Assembly: GCA_964428955.1 (NCBI GenBank)
Contig: CAYSAD010000003.1
Location: forward strand, 1 to 64,000
From: CAYSAD01 sp964428955
GTDB lineage: Bacteria > Patescibacteriota > Saccharimonadia > Saccharimonadales > Saccharimonadaceae
Length of the DNA stretch: 64,000 nt
Direction of reading: 5' to 3'
The notes under the pieces were generated by a model. The model ran no database searches, was not told the origin of the DNA, and worked only from the letters and a program-made list of their open reading frames with translations. Both the position numbers and the translations under genes were made by a program. Every line of letters begins with the position of its first letter. The stretch's first letter is position 1. This document shows positions 22,400-30,707 of this stretch, one piece after another.

Positions 22400-23584
22400 T
22401 TACTTAGTAATCTTCGTTACAACACCGGCACCAACGGTCTTACCACCTTCACGGATGGCGAAGTTTAGACCTTGCTCCATAGCAATCGGCTGAAGAAGCT
22501 TTACCTTGAATGTGAGTGTGTCACCTGGCATAACCATCTCTTTGTCTGCAGGAAGTTCAACTTCACCAGTTACGTCAGTAGTACGGAAGTAAAACTGTGG
22601 TTTGTAACCCTTGCTAAATGGTGTATGTCGACCACCTTCTTCTTTCTTAAGGATATAAACCTCTGCATCAAACTCTGTGTGCGGAGTAACAGAACCTGGT
22701 TTTGCGACAACTTGTCCTCGTTCGATTTGCTCACGTTCGATACCGCGAAGCAACAGACCAGCATTGTCACCAGCTTGACCTTGGTCAAGATTCTTTTTGA
22801 AAGCTTCGATACCAGTGACGACTGATTTCTGGGTATCTTTGACACCGACGATTTCAACTTCATCGTTCAACTTGATGATACCTTGTTCGATACGACCAGT
22901 TGCGACCGTTCCACGACCCTTGATTGAGAACACATCTTCGATAGGCATCAGGAATGGCTTATCGAGTTCACGGGTTGGTTCATCGACATAGCTGTCAAGC
23001 GCATCAACTAGTTCCATGATAGCGTCTTCAGAAGCTGTATCGCCTTCGAGGGCCTTAGTAGCAGAACCCTTGATAATCGGCGCGTTGTCACCATCGTAAC
23101 CGTTCTTCGTAAGAAGTTCACGAACATCCATTTCGACTAGTTCAACGAGTTCAGGATCAGCTAAGTCCATCTTGTTCAGGAAGACAACGATCTTTGGAAC
23201 GTTCACCTGGTGTGCCAATAAAACGTGCTCACGAGTTTGTGGCAACGGACCGTCGTTAGCAGCAACCACGAGGATTGCGCCGTCGATCTGGGCAGCACCG
23301 GTAATCATGTTCTTGACGTAGTCGGCGTGACCTGGCATGTCAACGTGAGCGTAGTGACGAGCTTTCGATTCGTATTCCTGGTGAGATGAGGCAATCGTGA
23401 TACCACGAGCTTTTTCTTCAGGTGCGTTGTCGATATCTTCGTAGTTACGCGCTTTGTTGGTGTCGCTCGGAAGGCGTTTTGCCAAGACGTGCGTAATTGC
23501 AGCGGTTAGCGTTGTTTTACCGTGGTCAACATGGCCCATTGTTCCAACATTGACGTGCGGCTTGGTTCGATCGAAATCTGCCAT
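22400..23584 (-). CDS. tuf: Elongation factor Tu
   Basis: The 394-residue GTPase delivers aminoacyl-tRNA to the ribosome. All G motifs are standard: GHVDHGKT (G1), RGIT (G2), DMPGH (G3), NKMD (G4) and GSA (G5). Domains 2 and 3 are complete, with IEDVFSIKGRGTVATGRI and the C-terminal VGAGVVTKI. This is a useful contrast to fusA in the same window, whose G4 and G5 are changed. It is transcribed from its own promoter and ends in a strong terminator, so it is not co-transcribed with fusA. Confidence 0.99.
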   Translation of the reverse strand: MADFDRTKPHVNVGTMGHVDHGKTTLTAAITHVLAKRLPSDTNKARNYEDIDNAPEEKARGITIASSHQEYESKARHYAHVDMPGHADYVKNMITGAAQIDGAILVVAANDGPLPQTREHVLLAHQVNVPKIVVFLNKMDLADPELVELVEMDVRELLTKNGYDGDNAPIIKGSATKALEGDTASEDAIMELVDALDSYVDEPTRELDKPFLMPIEDVFSIKGRGTVATGRIEQGIIKLNDEVEIVGVKDTQKSVVTGIEAFKKNLDQGQAGDNAGLLLRGIEREQIERGQVVAKPGSVTPHTEFDAEVYILKKEEGGRHTPFSKGYKPQFYFRTTDVTGEVELPADKEMVMPGDTLTFKVKLLQPIAMEQGLNFAIREGGKTVGAGVVTKITK

Positions 23585-23661
23585 TTGGATTATTCTCCTA
23601 GAGATTAATTATATTTTGGAAGCGTGCAGTCTAAATAGACCACCTCGCGCCATTGGGGTTA

Positions 23662-23690
23662 ATTGTACAGTATTTTTGTGATGAGGTAAA
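23662..23690 (-). promoter_or_regulatory. Promoter of tuf
   Basis: On the minus strand there is a -35 TTTACC (23685-23690), a 17-bp spacer and a -10 TACAAT (23662-23667). The predicted leader is about 70 bases and ends with a TAGGAGA ribosome binding site. A second TATAAT-like motif lies closer to the gene. Confidence 0.6.
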
Positions 23691-23696
23691 GCTTTT

Positions 23697-23966
23697 TTAC
23701 AGGCTAGCTTGCTGGCTGGCTTGGTCCAGATTGCTGTCGTTCAAATCAGTCGAATTGAGCGTTTTTTCTGCCGCATCGAGATCACTTTTGTTGTTGATCG
23801 GCTGTGCCGGCGTCTCAACCGACGATGTAGCGGTTGGCGTTGGTTCATGCTTGTCCGCGTGCATCGTATGCCAAGCAGCGTAACCCAGCGTACCGATGAT
23901 TGCCACAACAATGACAATCATAAGCCCTTCAATCAGACTAAATCCAGGGTTATTCTTCGCTTTCAT
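23697..23966 (-). CDS. Type IV prepilin-like protein
   Basis: The 89-residue protein begins with a prepilin leader: basic MKAKNN, then PGFSLIE, with the predicted prepilin peptidase cut between Gly8 and Phe9 and Glu at mature position 5. A hydrophobic helix follows (to about residue 31). The rest is short, polar and Pro/Thr/Asn-rich, too small for a full pilin globular head, so it may be a minor pseudopilin or an assembly factor. It overlaps the upstream secreted-protein gene by one base, which suggests joint function. No pilin assembly ATPase or prepilin peptidase gene lies in this window. Confidence 0.75.
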   Translation of the reverse strand: MKAKNNPGFSLIEGLMIVIVVAIIGTLGYAAWHTMHADKHEPTPTATSSVETPAQPINNKSDLDAAEKTLNSTDLNDSNLDQASQQASL

Positions 23967-24613
23967 TACTTCACTACTCCTTTTACGGTATGAATCAGGT
24001 CAATTATGGCCTGGCGATACGCCACGAATGATTGGTGTTTAGTGGTATGCATCGACTGAATAATGCCAGCCGGATGTGCGCCGTCGGCATCCGTGCAGCT
24101 AAATGTCGTCGTCGACATCGCATCGAGCGCGGCTGAAACGGCGGCGCGGGCCTCATCCGCAGTTTTCACTTTAGTAGCATAATCAGGTGATGATAGGTTC
24201 TTCGTGGTGTAAAAATCTCGCACACTATTGTCAATTTTTTCGAAGACGGCTAGCTTGGCTTTACCCTGCGACACGCTGCGAGTAATGAATTCATTGATTC
24301 GCGTTTGACGCTGTTCACATTTCTGCAGGCGTTTGCCCTCTAGACGACTGGCGCGCTGCTCCAACTTCTCGGTCCACTGTTTCTTAATCGTGGTTTTATT
24401 GTTCGTTTGTTTCTCTTCGACGGGGGTAGGTGTAGGTTGCTTTGGAGAGGTTGATGTTGGACAATTCGTCGTCGGTGAATTAAGTGAGTTCGTCATCGCT
24501 TGGCAATTTTGCGACTGGGTCGTCTCTTCCTTGGCGCGAGCTGGCGACGTCATGCCCACGACGACACCTACGACCATAATGGCGATCGGTATAATAATAA
24601 ACTGTTTTCTCAT
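23966..24613 (-). CDS. Secreted or membrane-anchored protein, unknown
   Basis: The 215-residue protein has an N-terminal signal or anchor (RKQFIIIPIAIMVVGVVVG, with a possible cut after ARA near residue 28). A Thr/Pro/Gln-rich linker follows, with two Cys and the stretch PKQPTPTPVEEKQT, and then a helical, highly charged region (about 80-160) rich in Gln, Arg and Lys. The C-terminal 100 residues include a second Cys and an AHPAGIIQSMHTTKH stretch. It is translationally coupled to the prepilin-like gene, which suggests a pilus or surface role. No family recognised. Confidence 0.65.
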   Translation of the reverse strand: MRKQFIIIPIAIMVVGVVVGMTSPARAKEETTQSQNCQAMTNSLNSPTTNCPTSTSPKQPTPTPVEEKQTNNKTTIKKQWTEKLEQRASRLEGKRLQKCEQRQTRINEFITRSVSQGKAKLAVFEKIDNSVRDFYTTKNLSSPDYATKVKTADEARAAVSAALDAMSTTTFSCTDADGAHPAGIIQSMHTTKHQSFVAYRQAIIDLIHTVKGVVK

Positions 24614-24645
24614 GTCTATTTTGTCCTTATTTAGGTACTAATTGC

Positions 24646-24673
24646 ATTATAGTACCTCGCATATAAAACACAA
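24646..24673 (-). promoter_or_regulatory. Promoter of the 24613 gene and prepilin-like gene
   Basis: On the minus strand there is a -35 TTGTGT (24668-24673), a 16-bp spacer and a consensus -10 TATAAT (24646-24651). It lies 32 bases before the ATG, and an AAGGAC ribosome binding site is between them. Confidence 0.65.
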
Positions 24674-24700
24674 GCTTTATTACTTGCTACCGTTCACGCA

Positions 24701-24727
24701 AAACCGGCCCAACTTGTGGGCCGGTTT
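24701..24727 (-). terminator. Terminator of fusA
   Basis: AAACCGGCCC (24701-24710) pairs with GGGCCGGTTT (24718-24727) around a 7-base loop, 17 bases after the fusA stop. The U-run on the minus strand is short (TTTT). Confidence 0.75.
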
Positions 24728-24743
24728 GTTTAAGCTGAGTAGT

Positions 24744-26834
24744 TTACTTGCTGCGCTTTTCGATGATCTCTTGCGCAACGTTCGGTGGTACTTCCTCGTA
24801 CTGTGCAAGCTCCATAGTTGAGGCGGCCCGGCCTTGGCTCATCGAACGAAGGTCAGAGGTGTAGCCAAACATACTGGCTAATGGTACAGAGGCCTTGACG
24901 AGTTTCGCACCACCCATCAGATCTTCCATAGCGTCAATCCGACCGCGTCGGCTGTTGAGGTCGCCGATGACATCACCCATGAACTCTTCTGGCGTGGTCA
25001 CTTCGACATGCATGACTGGTTCAAGCAGGATTGGTTTCGCCTGCTTAATACCTTCACGAGTGGCCAATGCACCAGCTAACTTGAAGGCTAATTCACTTGA
25101 GTCAACATCGTGATAACTACCATCGTAAAGAGTCGCCTTAACGTCAACTACCGGGTAGCCGGCAATCACACCACCGTCGAGTGTCTCACGGACACCTTGT
25201 TCGACTGGCTTGATGTACTCTTTTGGCACGACGCCACCTTTGATCGCATCGAAAAACTCAAAACCTTTGCCTGGTTCGTTAGCTTCGAACTCAATCCAAA
25301 CATCACCATATTGGCCACGTCCACCAGATTGCTTAGCGTGCTTACCCTGAACTTTTGATGTGCCTTTAATAGACTCACGGAAAGCCACTTGTGGCTCACC
25401 TATATTGGCCTCGACATTGAACTCCCGCTTCATACGATCAATCAAAATATCGAGATGCAGTTCGCCCATTCCAGACATAATTGTCTGGCCGGTCTCTTCA
25501 TCGGTATGCACCCGAAAGGTTGGGTCTTCTTCGGCAAGACGCTGCAAGGCGATACCCATTTTCTCTTGGTCGGCCTTCGTTTTCGGTTCGACGGCAATCG
25601 AGACCGGTGGATCTGGGAAATCAATTGATTCAAGACTTATCGGATGCGCCGGGTCGGCTAATGTCGCACCAGTGGTAGTGTTTTTGAGACCAACCACAGC
25701 AGCGATATCGCCAGCAGCGATTTCATCGATGTCTTCACGTTTGTCAGCATGCATACGCACGATGCGACCAACCCGTTCTTTGTCACCGGTCATCGTGTTA
25801 AGTATGTAGCTGCCAGCGTTTAACTTACCACTGTAAACACGAACAAAAATCAACTTACCGACAAAGGGGTCAGTCGCGATTTTAAAGGCCAACGCAGCCA
25901 TAGGTTCTTTTTCGTCCGGCTTACGACTGACTTCGTCACCGGTTTTGGGGTTTTTACCCCAGATTGCATCGATATCAAGTGGACTTGGTAGGTAATCAAC
26001 CATCAAGTCGAGTAGCTTTTCAACGATCACGCCACGACCATCGCCACCAGAGACCAAAAAGAAATCACCAGCCAGGACACGCTTACGAAGCGCGGCTTTC
26101 AGTTCATCGACAGTGATGGATTCTTCACCGTTATCAAGGAAACGCATCATCAAGTCATCGTCGGCTTCAACAGCGGCTTCAACTAGCAGACTGCGGGCGT
26201 TCTTGGCTTTCTCGAGCATATCAGCCGGAATTTCAGCTTGAACCAGTTCGTGATCAGTGTAGTCGCTGTAGGTGTAGGCTTTCATGTCGACCAAGTCGAT
26301 GACGCCGTTGATGTCTTTTTCAAAGCCAATTGGCAGGTGAACTGGAAAAGCTTGTTTCGACAAGCGATTGTGAATCGATTGCAGTGATTTATAGAAATCA
26401 CCACCAGTTTGATTAATTTTGTTAATAAAACAGATACGAGGTACGCCATATTTGTTAGCCTGGCGCCAGACGGTCTCAGATTGCGCCTCAACACCCATCT
26501 TACCGTCAAAAATCGTCACAGCACCGTCAAGGACGCGCAGTGAACGCTCGACTTCGGCCGTAAAGTCAATGTGGCCTGGGGTATCGATGATATTGATCTT
26601 GTGATCGCGCCAAAAACAAGTCACGGCCGCAGAAGTAATCGTGATACCGCGCTCTTTCTCCTGAGCCATCCAATCGGTCGTCGCGCCATCACCAGCACCG
26701 TTGACAACACCAATTTTGTGCGTCAAACCAGTCCGGTACAAAATACCTTCGGTCGTAGTGGTTTTACCCGCGTCAATGTGCGCGATGATGCCGATATTTC
26801 TAAAGTCCTGCAAAGGGACATTCTTTACTGCCAT
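24744..26834 (-). CDS. fusA: Elongation factor G, with altered G4 and G5 motifs
   Basis: The 696-residue translocase has all five EF-G domains. G1 is AHIDAGKTTTTE, G3 is DTPGHIDF, domain III has GMGELHLDILIDR, domain IV has KQSGGRGQYG, and domain V ends normally. The guanine-recognition motif G4 is NKIN (residues 138-141, Asn codon at 26412-26414) instead of NKMD. The G5 loop reads SGG (26043-26051) instead of SAF. Both changes are in-frame in an otherwise intact gene and are not sequence noise around a frameshift. It is the only EF-G in the window and lies in the str region. A Shine-Dalgarno-like AGGAACGAG precedes the ATG. Confidence 0.97.
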   Translation of the reverse strand: MAVKNVPLQDFRNIGIIAHIDAGKTTTTEGILYRTGLTHKIGVVNGAGDGATTDWMAQEKERGITITSAAVTCFWRDHKINIIDTPGHIDFTAEVERSLRVLDGAVTIFDGKMGVEAQSETVWRQANKYGVPRICFINKINQTGGDFYKSLQSIHNRLSKQAFPVHLPIGFEKDINGVIDLVDMKAYTYSDYTDHELVQAEIPADMLEKAKNARSLLVEAAVEADDDLMMRFLDNGEESITVDELKAALRKRVLAGDFFLVSGGDGRGVIVEKLLDLMVDYLPSPLDIDAIWGKNPKTGDEVSRKPDEKEPMAALAFKIATDPFVGKLIFVRVYSGKLNAGSYILNTMTGDKERVGRIVRMHADKREDIDEIAAGDIAAVVGLKNTTTGATLADPAHPISLESIDFPDPPVSIAVEPKTKADQEKMGIALQRLAEEDPTFRVHTDEETGQTIMSGMGELHLDILIDRMKREFNVEANIGEPQVAFRESIKGTSKVQGKHAKQSGGRGQYGDVWIEFEANEPGKGFEFFDAIKGGVVPKEYIKPVEQGVRETLDGGVIAGYPVVDVKATLYDGSYHDVDSSELAFKLAGALATREGIKQAKPILLEPVMHVEVTTPEEFMGDVIGDLNSRRGRIDAMEDLMGGAKLVKASVPLASMFGYTSDLRSMSQGRAASTMELAQYEEVPPNVAQEIIEKRSK

Positions 26835-26927
26835 GGGGGTCTCGTTCCTTGTTGATTAAATAATTTTTGCCATAAAAAATAGCACGTTAGCCTTATTTTA
26901 TCAGATTTGGCGTACGAATACCACTTT

Positions 26928-28154
26928 TTAAAAAGCTAGTGTCGCGATCGTACTCATCTTGACATAGCGATATTCACCGTGGTTTTTGTCGAGCACTACT
27001 AGTAATGGACCGGATGTACCGACCAATGGCGTATCCGTTCGGACATCACCAACGATACCATCACTAAAACCATTCTCCTCAAGCGTGCCATCCTGAGTGT
27101 AGGTGTCTCCTGTAACCATGACACTTCGACCCACAAAGAGTGATTCCAATGCCTGAAGAGCGGTGGTTGATCCCGCTTCCAAATCATTCTGATCGATCCT
27201 ACGCGCGATTGAGCGGATTCTCTCAGGGTGTCCCAGTTCTTGATAGCCTTGATCTGACTCGTTATACAGCGCTGCGAAAAGGTCGTGTATCTCTCTGACG
27301 ATCGGGTCTCGGCCGTATTGCACTGAGGCTGCGTGACGTGCCTCTTTGTCAGACTTGTATCGCTCCAACGAAGGTAGCGTCATAACAACCGAGCCATCCA
27401 GCGGAATCATTCCTCGCTGGCGAGCTTCAATCTCTATCATCGGCAGCTCTTTATACGTCAACATGTTGGTTGTATTCGAGGAAACATCAACGATGAGTCG
27501 TGGCAACGGTTGATAGGCAATCGTATCACCGTCTTCATCAATTACTTCATGGACATCACCTAAAAACGCGTGGAACGTACCCTGAAAATTATCGCCATGT
27601 TGAAGTCTTTTAAATGGTTGTTCGGCGTCGAGCCTTAGGAAGAATTCACCTGGAGAAATCCGTTCTTCTGGGAGCTCTTCAAGTGACGAAGCCTTAAGCG
27701 CGTACTCGCCTTCGAACCCAAGTACCCAGTTCGCTATTCCTGCCCCTAACAAGCGATCAGCAGCGTCTTGCGTCAACCGTCTACTTACTTCGGCGGCCTG
27801 TTCGAGTGTTCCATATTGCCTCTTAACGAAAGGAGCAAAGTTTTTTATAATTGCCCTCAACTCCTTATCCAATAACATCATTTCTTCAACGAAGTTTGGC
27901 TCGCCAGTATGATGCCGACGTTCAGGCTGCCTAACGGTAACTGAAGCCGTATCAGACTTCTCCCATTGCGCATCTGGTGACGAGCCGTAGCTCATCATTG
28001 CCGCTAGGTTGCGCTCATTGCCCTTGAGCGCCCGGTCAACAAGTGATTGGTATGCTTTCGTTCCCCGCAGACGTCGAATATTCCGACATGGGACTGCAGC
28101 CCTCATGCCAGCCCGCTCGTTGTCGACGTCTGGTAGCTCCAGTATGAACATCAC
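26928..28154 (-). CDS. Unknown soluble protein of about 408 residues
   Basis: Read from GTG 28154 or the adjacent ATG 28151. No signal peptide or membrane helix. The N-terminal 100 residues are basic and polar. The middle (about 125-250) is acidic and beta-rich, with aromatic and acidic patches (GDNFQGTFHAFLGDVHEV and EDGDTIAYQPLPRLIVDVS). The C-terminal part includes RSVMVTGDTYTQDGTL and ends with a strand. I recognise no family or catalytic motif. It follows the 28185 gene by 30 bases, and the two share a similar size class and acidic beta-rich centre, so they may be distant relatives or partners. Confidence 0.6.
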   Translation of the reverse strand: MMFILELPDVDNERAGMRAAVPCRNIRRLRGTKAYQSLVDRALKGNERNLAAMMSYGSSPDAQWEKSDTASVTVRQPERRHHTGEPNFVEEMMLLDKELRAIIKNFAPFVKRQYGTLEQAAEVSRRLTQDAADRLLGAGIANWVLGFEGEYALKASSLEELPEERISPGEFFLRLDAEQPFKRLQHGDNFQGTFHAFLGDVHEVIDEDGDTIAYQPLPRLIVDVSSNTTNMLTYKELPMIEIEARQRGMIPLDGSVVMTLPSLERYKSDKEARHAASVQYGRDPIVREIHDLFAALYNESDQGYQELGHPERIRSIARRIDQNDLEAGSTTALQALESLFVGRSVMVTGDTYTQDGTLEENGFSDGIVGDVRTDTPLVGTSGPLLVVLDKNHGEYRYVKMSTIATLAF

Positions 28155-28184
28155 CTCGATCGGCTCACCACTATCGACACCGTT

Positions 28185-29048
28185 TTAAAAGTTGAACTCT
28201 ACCTGAGGACGTCGACCATGCAGAACCATCGGTTTGTCACAAGCGACTTCTAGCCAGGCCGCCTCGTCCATACTATCGCTACCATCACCGTCATAGCAGA
28301 ACAACTCATGTTCGACCTGGAGAGCATAAGGCCATACTTGGTCAAGTTTCAACCGTTCGTTGATATAGATCGTTACCCATTCACGAAAGTCTACTGAGTT
28401 CTTAAAATCTGCATCAAATTTACGTGCTACAGCCACTAGTCGGCGCGGCAGCTTGTTAATTTCCTGACTATCGATTTGGATGAGTGTGTCGATGATAGCT
28501 AACTGCTCAGGCCAACGTTTATGAAGCCTCAGGTCAACCGCCTCTGGCGTCGGATGTGGATACTCATGACGAGATGCTTCACCAGGGTAAAGAATGAACT
28601 GAGGGTAAGCTGCATTACTCGCAGGTAACACAAAAGCGTAACCGATTTTCGCGGCAGGCGTATCATCTTCAAGCACTTCACCGTGCGGACCATCAACGAT
28701 ACCAAGCGATTGAAGCTCGACATTTTCAACGAAGAATGAATAATTGCCATCCTCGTCAATATCAGGTTGCCCCCAGGTTTCGGTTATCAACGAGGCTGGT
28801 AAGTCGTCCACTAAATAAAGTCGGCCGGTCACCCTAGCGATTTCGTTGTGATATAGCCATTCTTCATCAAGCTGTTCGATGGCTGGTTCGATAAGTTCAG
28901 AAAACGAACCACCGTTATCATTGGCGTCTTCTTCAAGCTTTCGCAGCTTCTCGTCGAATATATCCAGTCCCACATCGTACTGTTCGTAATTCTCGACGAA
29001 TTCTTGGAAGGCGGCCTCGACTTTGGCGTTCGATTGGTTCTCCGGCAT
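28185..29048 (-). CDS. Unknown acidic protein of 287 residues
   Basis: No signal peptide or membrane helix. Residues 1-65 look helical and acidic (FVENYEQYDVGLDIFDEKL, KLEEDANDNGG). Residues 70-170 look beta-rich (ARVTGRLYLVDDLP, FFVENVELQSLGIVDG, IGYAFVLPAS). The rest is mixed, ending VEFNF. No known motif. It is the first gene of a probable two-gene unit with 26928-28154, driven by a promoter that would make a leaderless mRNA. It is divergent from the 7TM protein at 29118. Confidence 0.6.
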   Translation of the reverse strand: MPENQSNAKVEAAFQEFVENYEQYDVGLDIFDEKLRKLEEDANDNGGSFSELIEPAIEQLDEEWLYHNEIARVTGRLYLVDDLPASLITETWGQPDIDEDGNYSFFVENVELQSLGIVDGPHGEVLEDDTPAAKIGYAFVLPASNAAYPQFILYPGEASRHEYPHPTPEAVDLRLHKRWPEQLAIIDTLIQIDSQEINKLPRRLVAVARKFDADFKNSVDFREWVTIYINERLKLDQVWPYALQVEHELFCYDGDGSDSMDEAAWLEVACDKPMVLHGRRPQVEFNF

Positions 29049-29055
29049 AGTGTTT

Positions 29056-29084
29056 ATTTAATTCTGTTTGCTTCTCCCGAGCAA
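29056..29084 (-). promoter_or_regulatory. Promoter of the 29048 gene (leaderless)
   Basis: On the minus strand there is a -35 TTGCTC (29079-29084), a 17-bp spacer and a -10 TTAAAT (29056-29061). The ATG is 7 bases after the -10. It lies within the 69-base divergent gap to the gene at 29118. Confidence 0.55.
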
Positions 29085-29104
29085 GCATAAGCTTTATTTT
29101 ATGA

Positions 29105-29110
29105 TATACT
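29105..29110 (+). promoter_or_regulatory. -10 element of the 29118 gene (leaderless)
   Basis: TATACT on the plus strand, 7 bases before the ATG at 29118, with only a T-run between and no Shine-Dalgarno. The -35 is not clear. Confidence 0.5.
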
Positions 29111-29117
29111 TTTTTTA

Positions 29118-29849
29118 ATGTCCGACAAGAAAAGCCTTCGACTTTATTGTTTCTCGCCGCCAGTCATGCTGGCGACGTTCAGTATTGAGATATTATTTGC
29201 CGTTTATACACTGTGGCGCTATAAACTAACCACAATCACCCGACTCAGTATATCCATCCTTGGTTTTCTAGCCGTTTTCCAAGGCGCAGAGTTCATGCTG
29301 TGTGGTGGAATGGGTGTCGAACCTGGCACATGGTCTCGCATCAGCTATGGCGCAATTACACTCCTGCCCCCACTGGGTATCCATCTGGCCTACACCATTG
29401 CTGGCAAGAAAGCCGACTGGGTAGTTGGTACTGCCTACGCTACATGTGTCGCCTTTTTGGCTTATTTTGTTGGTATAACCGACGCTATTTCCGGCCACAC
29501 CTGTTACGCTAACTACGCCGTCTTCGATATCCACGCTGCCAGTGCTAAGCTATACGGCTTGTACTACTATGGCTGGTTGATTATCGGCGCGTTCCTGTGT
29601 CTGAACTGGACCAAGCATGTTGGGAAAGCACAGCGGAACGCACTTCGAGCGCTAGCTATCGGCTACGGTGCGCTACTCATCCCGACCACCGCCGTCAATA
29701 TGATCGACCCGACCACTACAGCTGGCATCCCCTCGATTATGTGCGGCTTTGCCGTCATTCTCGCTTTCCTTTTGGTTGGCAAAGTTGTCCCTGAAAGTAC
29801 CGAACTCAAAGCCGAGACCAACAAACGTTGGATTAAGCTGCCATTTTAA
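29118..29849 (+). CDS. Seven-helix membrane protein, histidine-kinase-sensor-like
   Basis: The 243-residue protein has about seven hydrophobic helices by eye (near residues 12-33, 40-60, 76-94, 101-121, 145-162, 172-190 and 200-222) and a short cytoplasmic tail. The layout, with paired small residues and an Asn/Asp/Pro-containing last loop, resembles the N-terminal 7TM sensor region found in some histidine kinases. No kinase domain follows, so it may be a stand-alone receptor or transporter-like protein. The assignment is by pattern only. Its last 17 bases overlap the convergent gene at 29833. Confidence 0.6.
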   Translation: MSDKKSLRLYCFSPPVMLATFSIEILFAVYTLWRYKLTTITRLSISILGFLAVFQGAEFMLCGGMGVEPGTWSRISYGAITLLPPLGIHLAYTIAGKKADWVVGTAYATCVAFLAYFVGITDAISGHTCYANYAVFDIHAASAKLYGLYYYGWLIIGAFLCLNWTKHVGKAQRNALRALAIGYGALLIPTTAVNMIDPTTTAGIPSIMCGFAVILAFLLVGKVVPESTELKAETNKRWIKLPF

Positions 29850-30570
29850 ATCGTTTGCGCCTGCCATATACTTCCGGTAAAAGATTGACGGCATCGCGGG
29901 CGGCAACCCGACCTAGTGTACGAGCAATTTGTCGAGGTGACATTCGTCGCAATGCTTCGACGTCCGAAAATTCATTATAGTCGCCGATACCAGCCTGACG
30001 TAATGACACCTCGCCGTTCATCCGCTCTGAGATGTCTTGTATAATCTCTTCTTCAAGTAGAATTTCTGGTGTCACACCTTTGAAGCGCTCCGGACGACGA
30101 TCAAAGATAACGGCGCGGCGAGCAGCCAAAAAGAGCTGCTTGGCTGACTCGTACGAACGCAAACGTGATTCCATGATGTCATAATCAGGCACTGGCGGTG
30201 GCGCGATTGTCGCGTGAATGAAGTCATGAAATTGCCGCGGTAGATAGCCCTTATGAAAAGAAATCTCCCGGTAATCACGTGGTACCCTGTCACCATCCCA
30301 TTGATCCTGTCGATAAGCCGCCCGTTCCCAGACAAAATGATGGATGTCATGATGGTCGCGTGGCCAGCTGTAGTCAGGGTCAACCAGAGTTAAAGCCAAG
30401 TCTACGGTCGCAAAGATATCAACCACTCCTCGATTGTCGACCGGTGCCATACACCGTGCGTCATCGCTGACGCGGCGAATTTCCGGATCGTAGTGTTCAA
30501 GAATGGGTGCCGAGCTTGGCGGTGGTAGATGAGGCGGATGTTCAAATCTAAGCGGCCTCACCAGCACCAT
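29833..30570 (-). CDS. Unknown protein of 245 residues with a His-rich centre
   Basis: Pro-rich N-terminus, then a His/Trp-rich segment (WPRDHHDIHHFVWERAAY, about residues 69-86) and FHKGYLPRQFHDFIH (about 103-117). A mainly helical basic C-terminal half ends RRKRFKMAA. The His cluster could bind metal, as in some nucleases, but no full catalytic motif (HNH, HD or other) can be assigned. No signal peptide. It has its own promoter and an AGGGGA ribosome binding site. It is part of the accessory block between fusA and rpsG. Confidence 0.6.
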   Translation of the reverse strand: MVLVRPLRFEHPPHLPPPSSAPILEHYDPEIRRVSDDARCMAPVDNRGVVDIFATVDLALTLVDPDYSWPRDHHDIHHFVWERAAYRQDQWDGDRVPRDYREISFHKGYLPRQFHDFIHATIAPPPVPDYDIMESRLRSYESAKQLFLAARRAVIFDRRPERFKGVTPEILLEEEIIQDISERMNGEVSLRQAGIGDYNEFSDVEALRRMSPRQIARTLGRVAARDAVNLLPEVYGRRKRFKMAA

Positions 30571-30612
30571 ATTAATCCCCTAAGTCCGATTGTTTGTTTT
30601 GATCCCTCATTT

Positions 30613-30640
30613 ACTATAATTATGTCTCAAACATAAACAA
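30613..30640 (-). promoter_or_regulatory. Promoter of the 30570 gene
   Basis: On the minus strand there is a -35 TTGTTT (30635-30640), a 16-bp spacer and a -10 TATAGT (30613-30618). It lies about 43 bases before the ATG. Confidence 0.5.
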
Positions 30641-30660
30641 TTTGCAAATAGTCAGTAAAA

Positions 30661-30691
30661 AATAACCTCCACGCTTGATGTGGAGGTTATT
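30661..30691 (-). terminator. Terminator of the rpsL-rpsG unit
   Basis: AATAACCTCCAC and GTGGAGGTTATT pair over 12 bp around a 7-base loop; on the minus strand TTTTTTA follows. It cuts rpsL-rpsG off from fusA, which in many bacteria is in the same operon. Confidence 0.88.
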
Positions 30692-30707
30692 GCCAACTCA
30701 GTATGGC

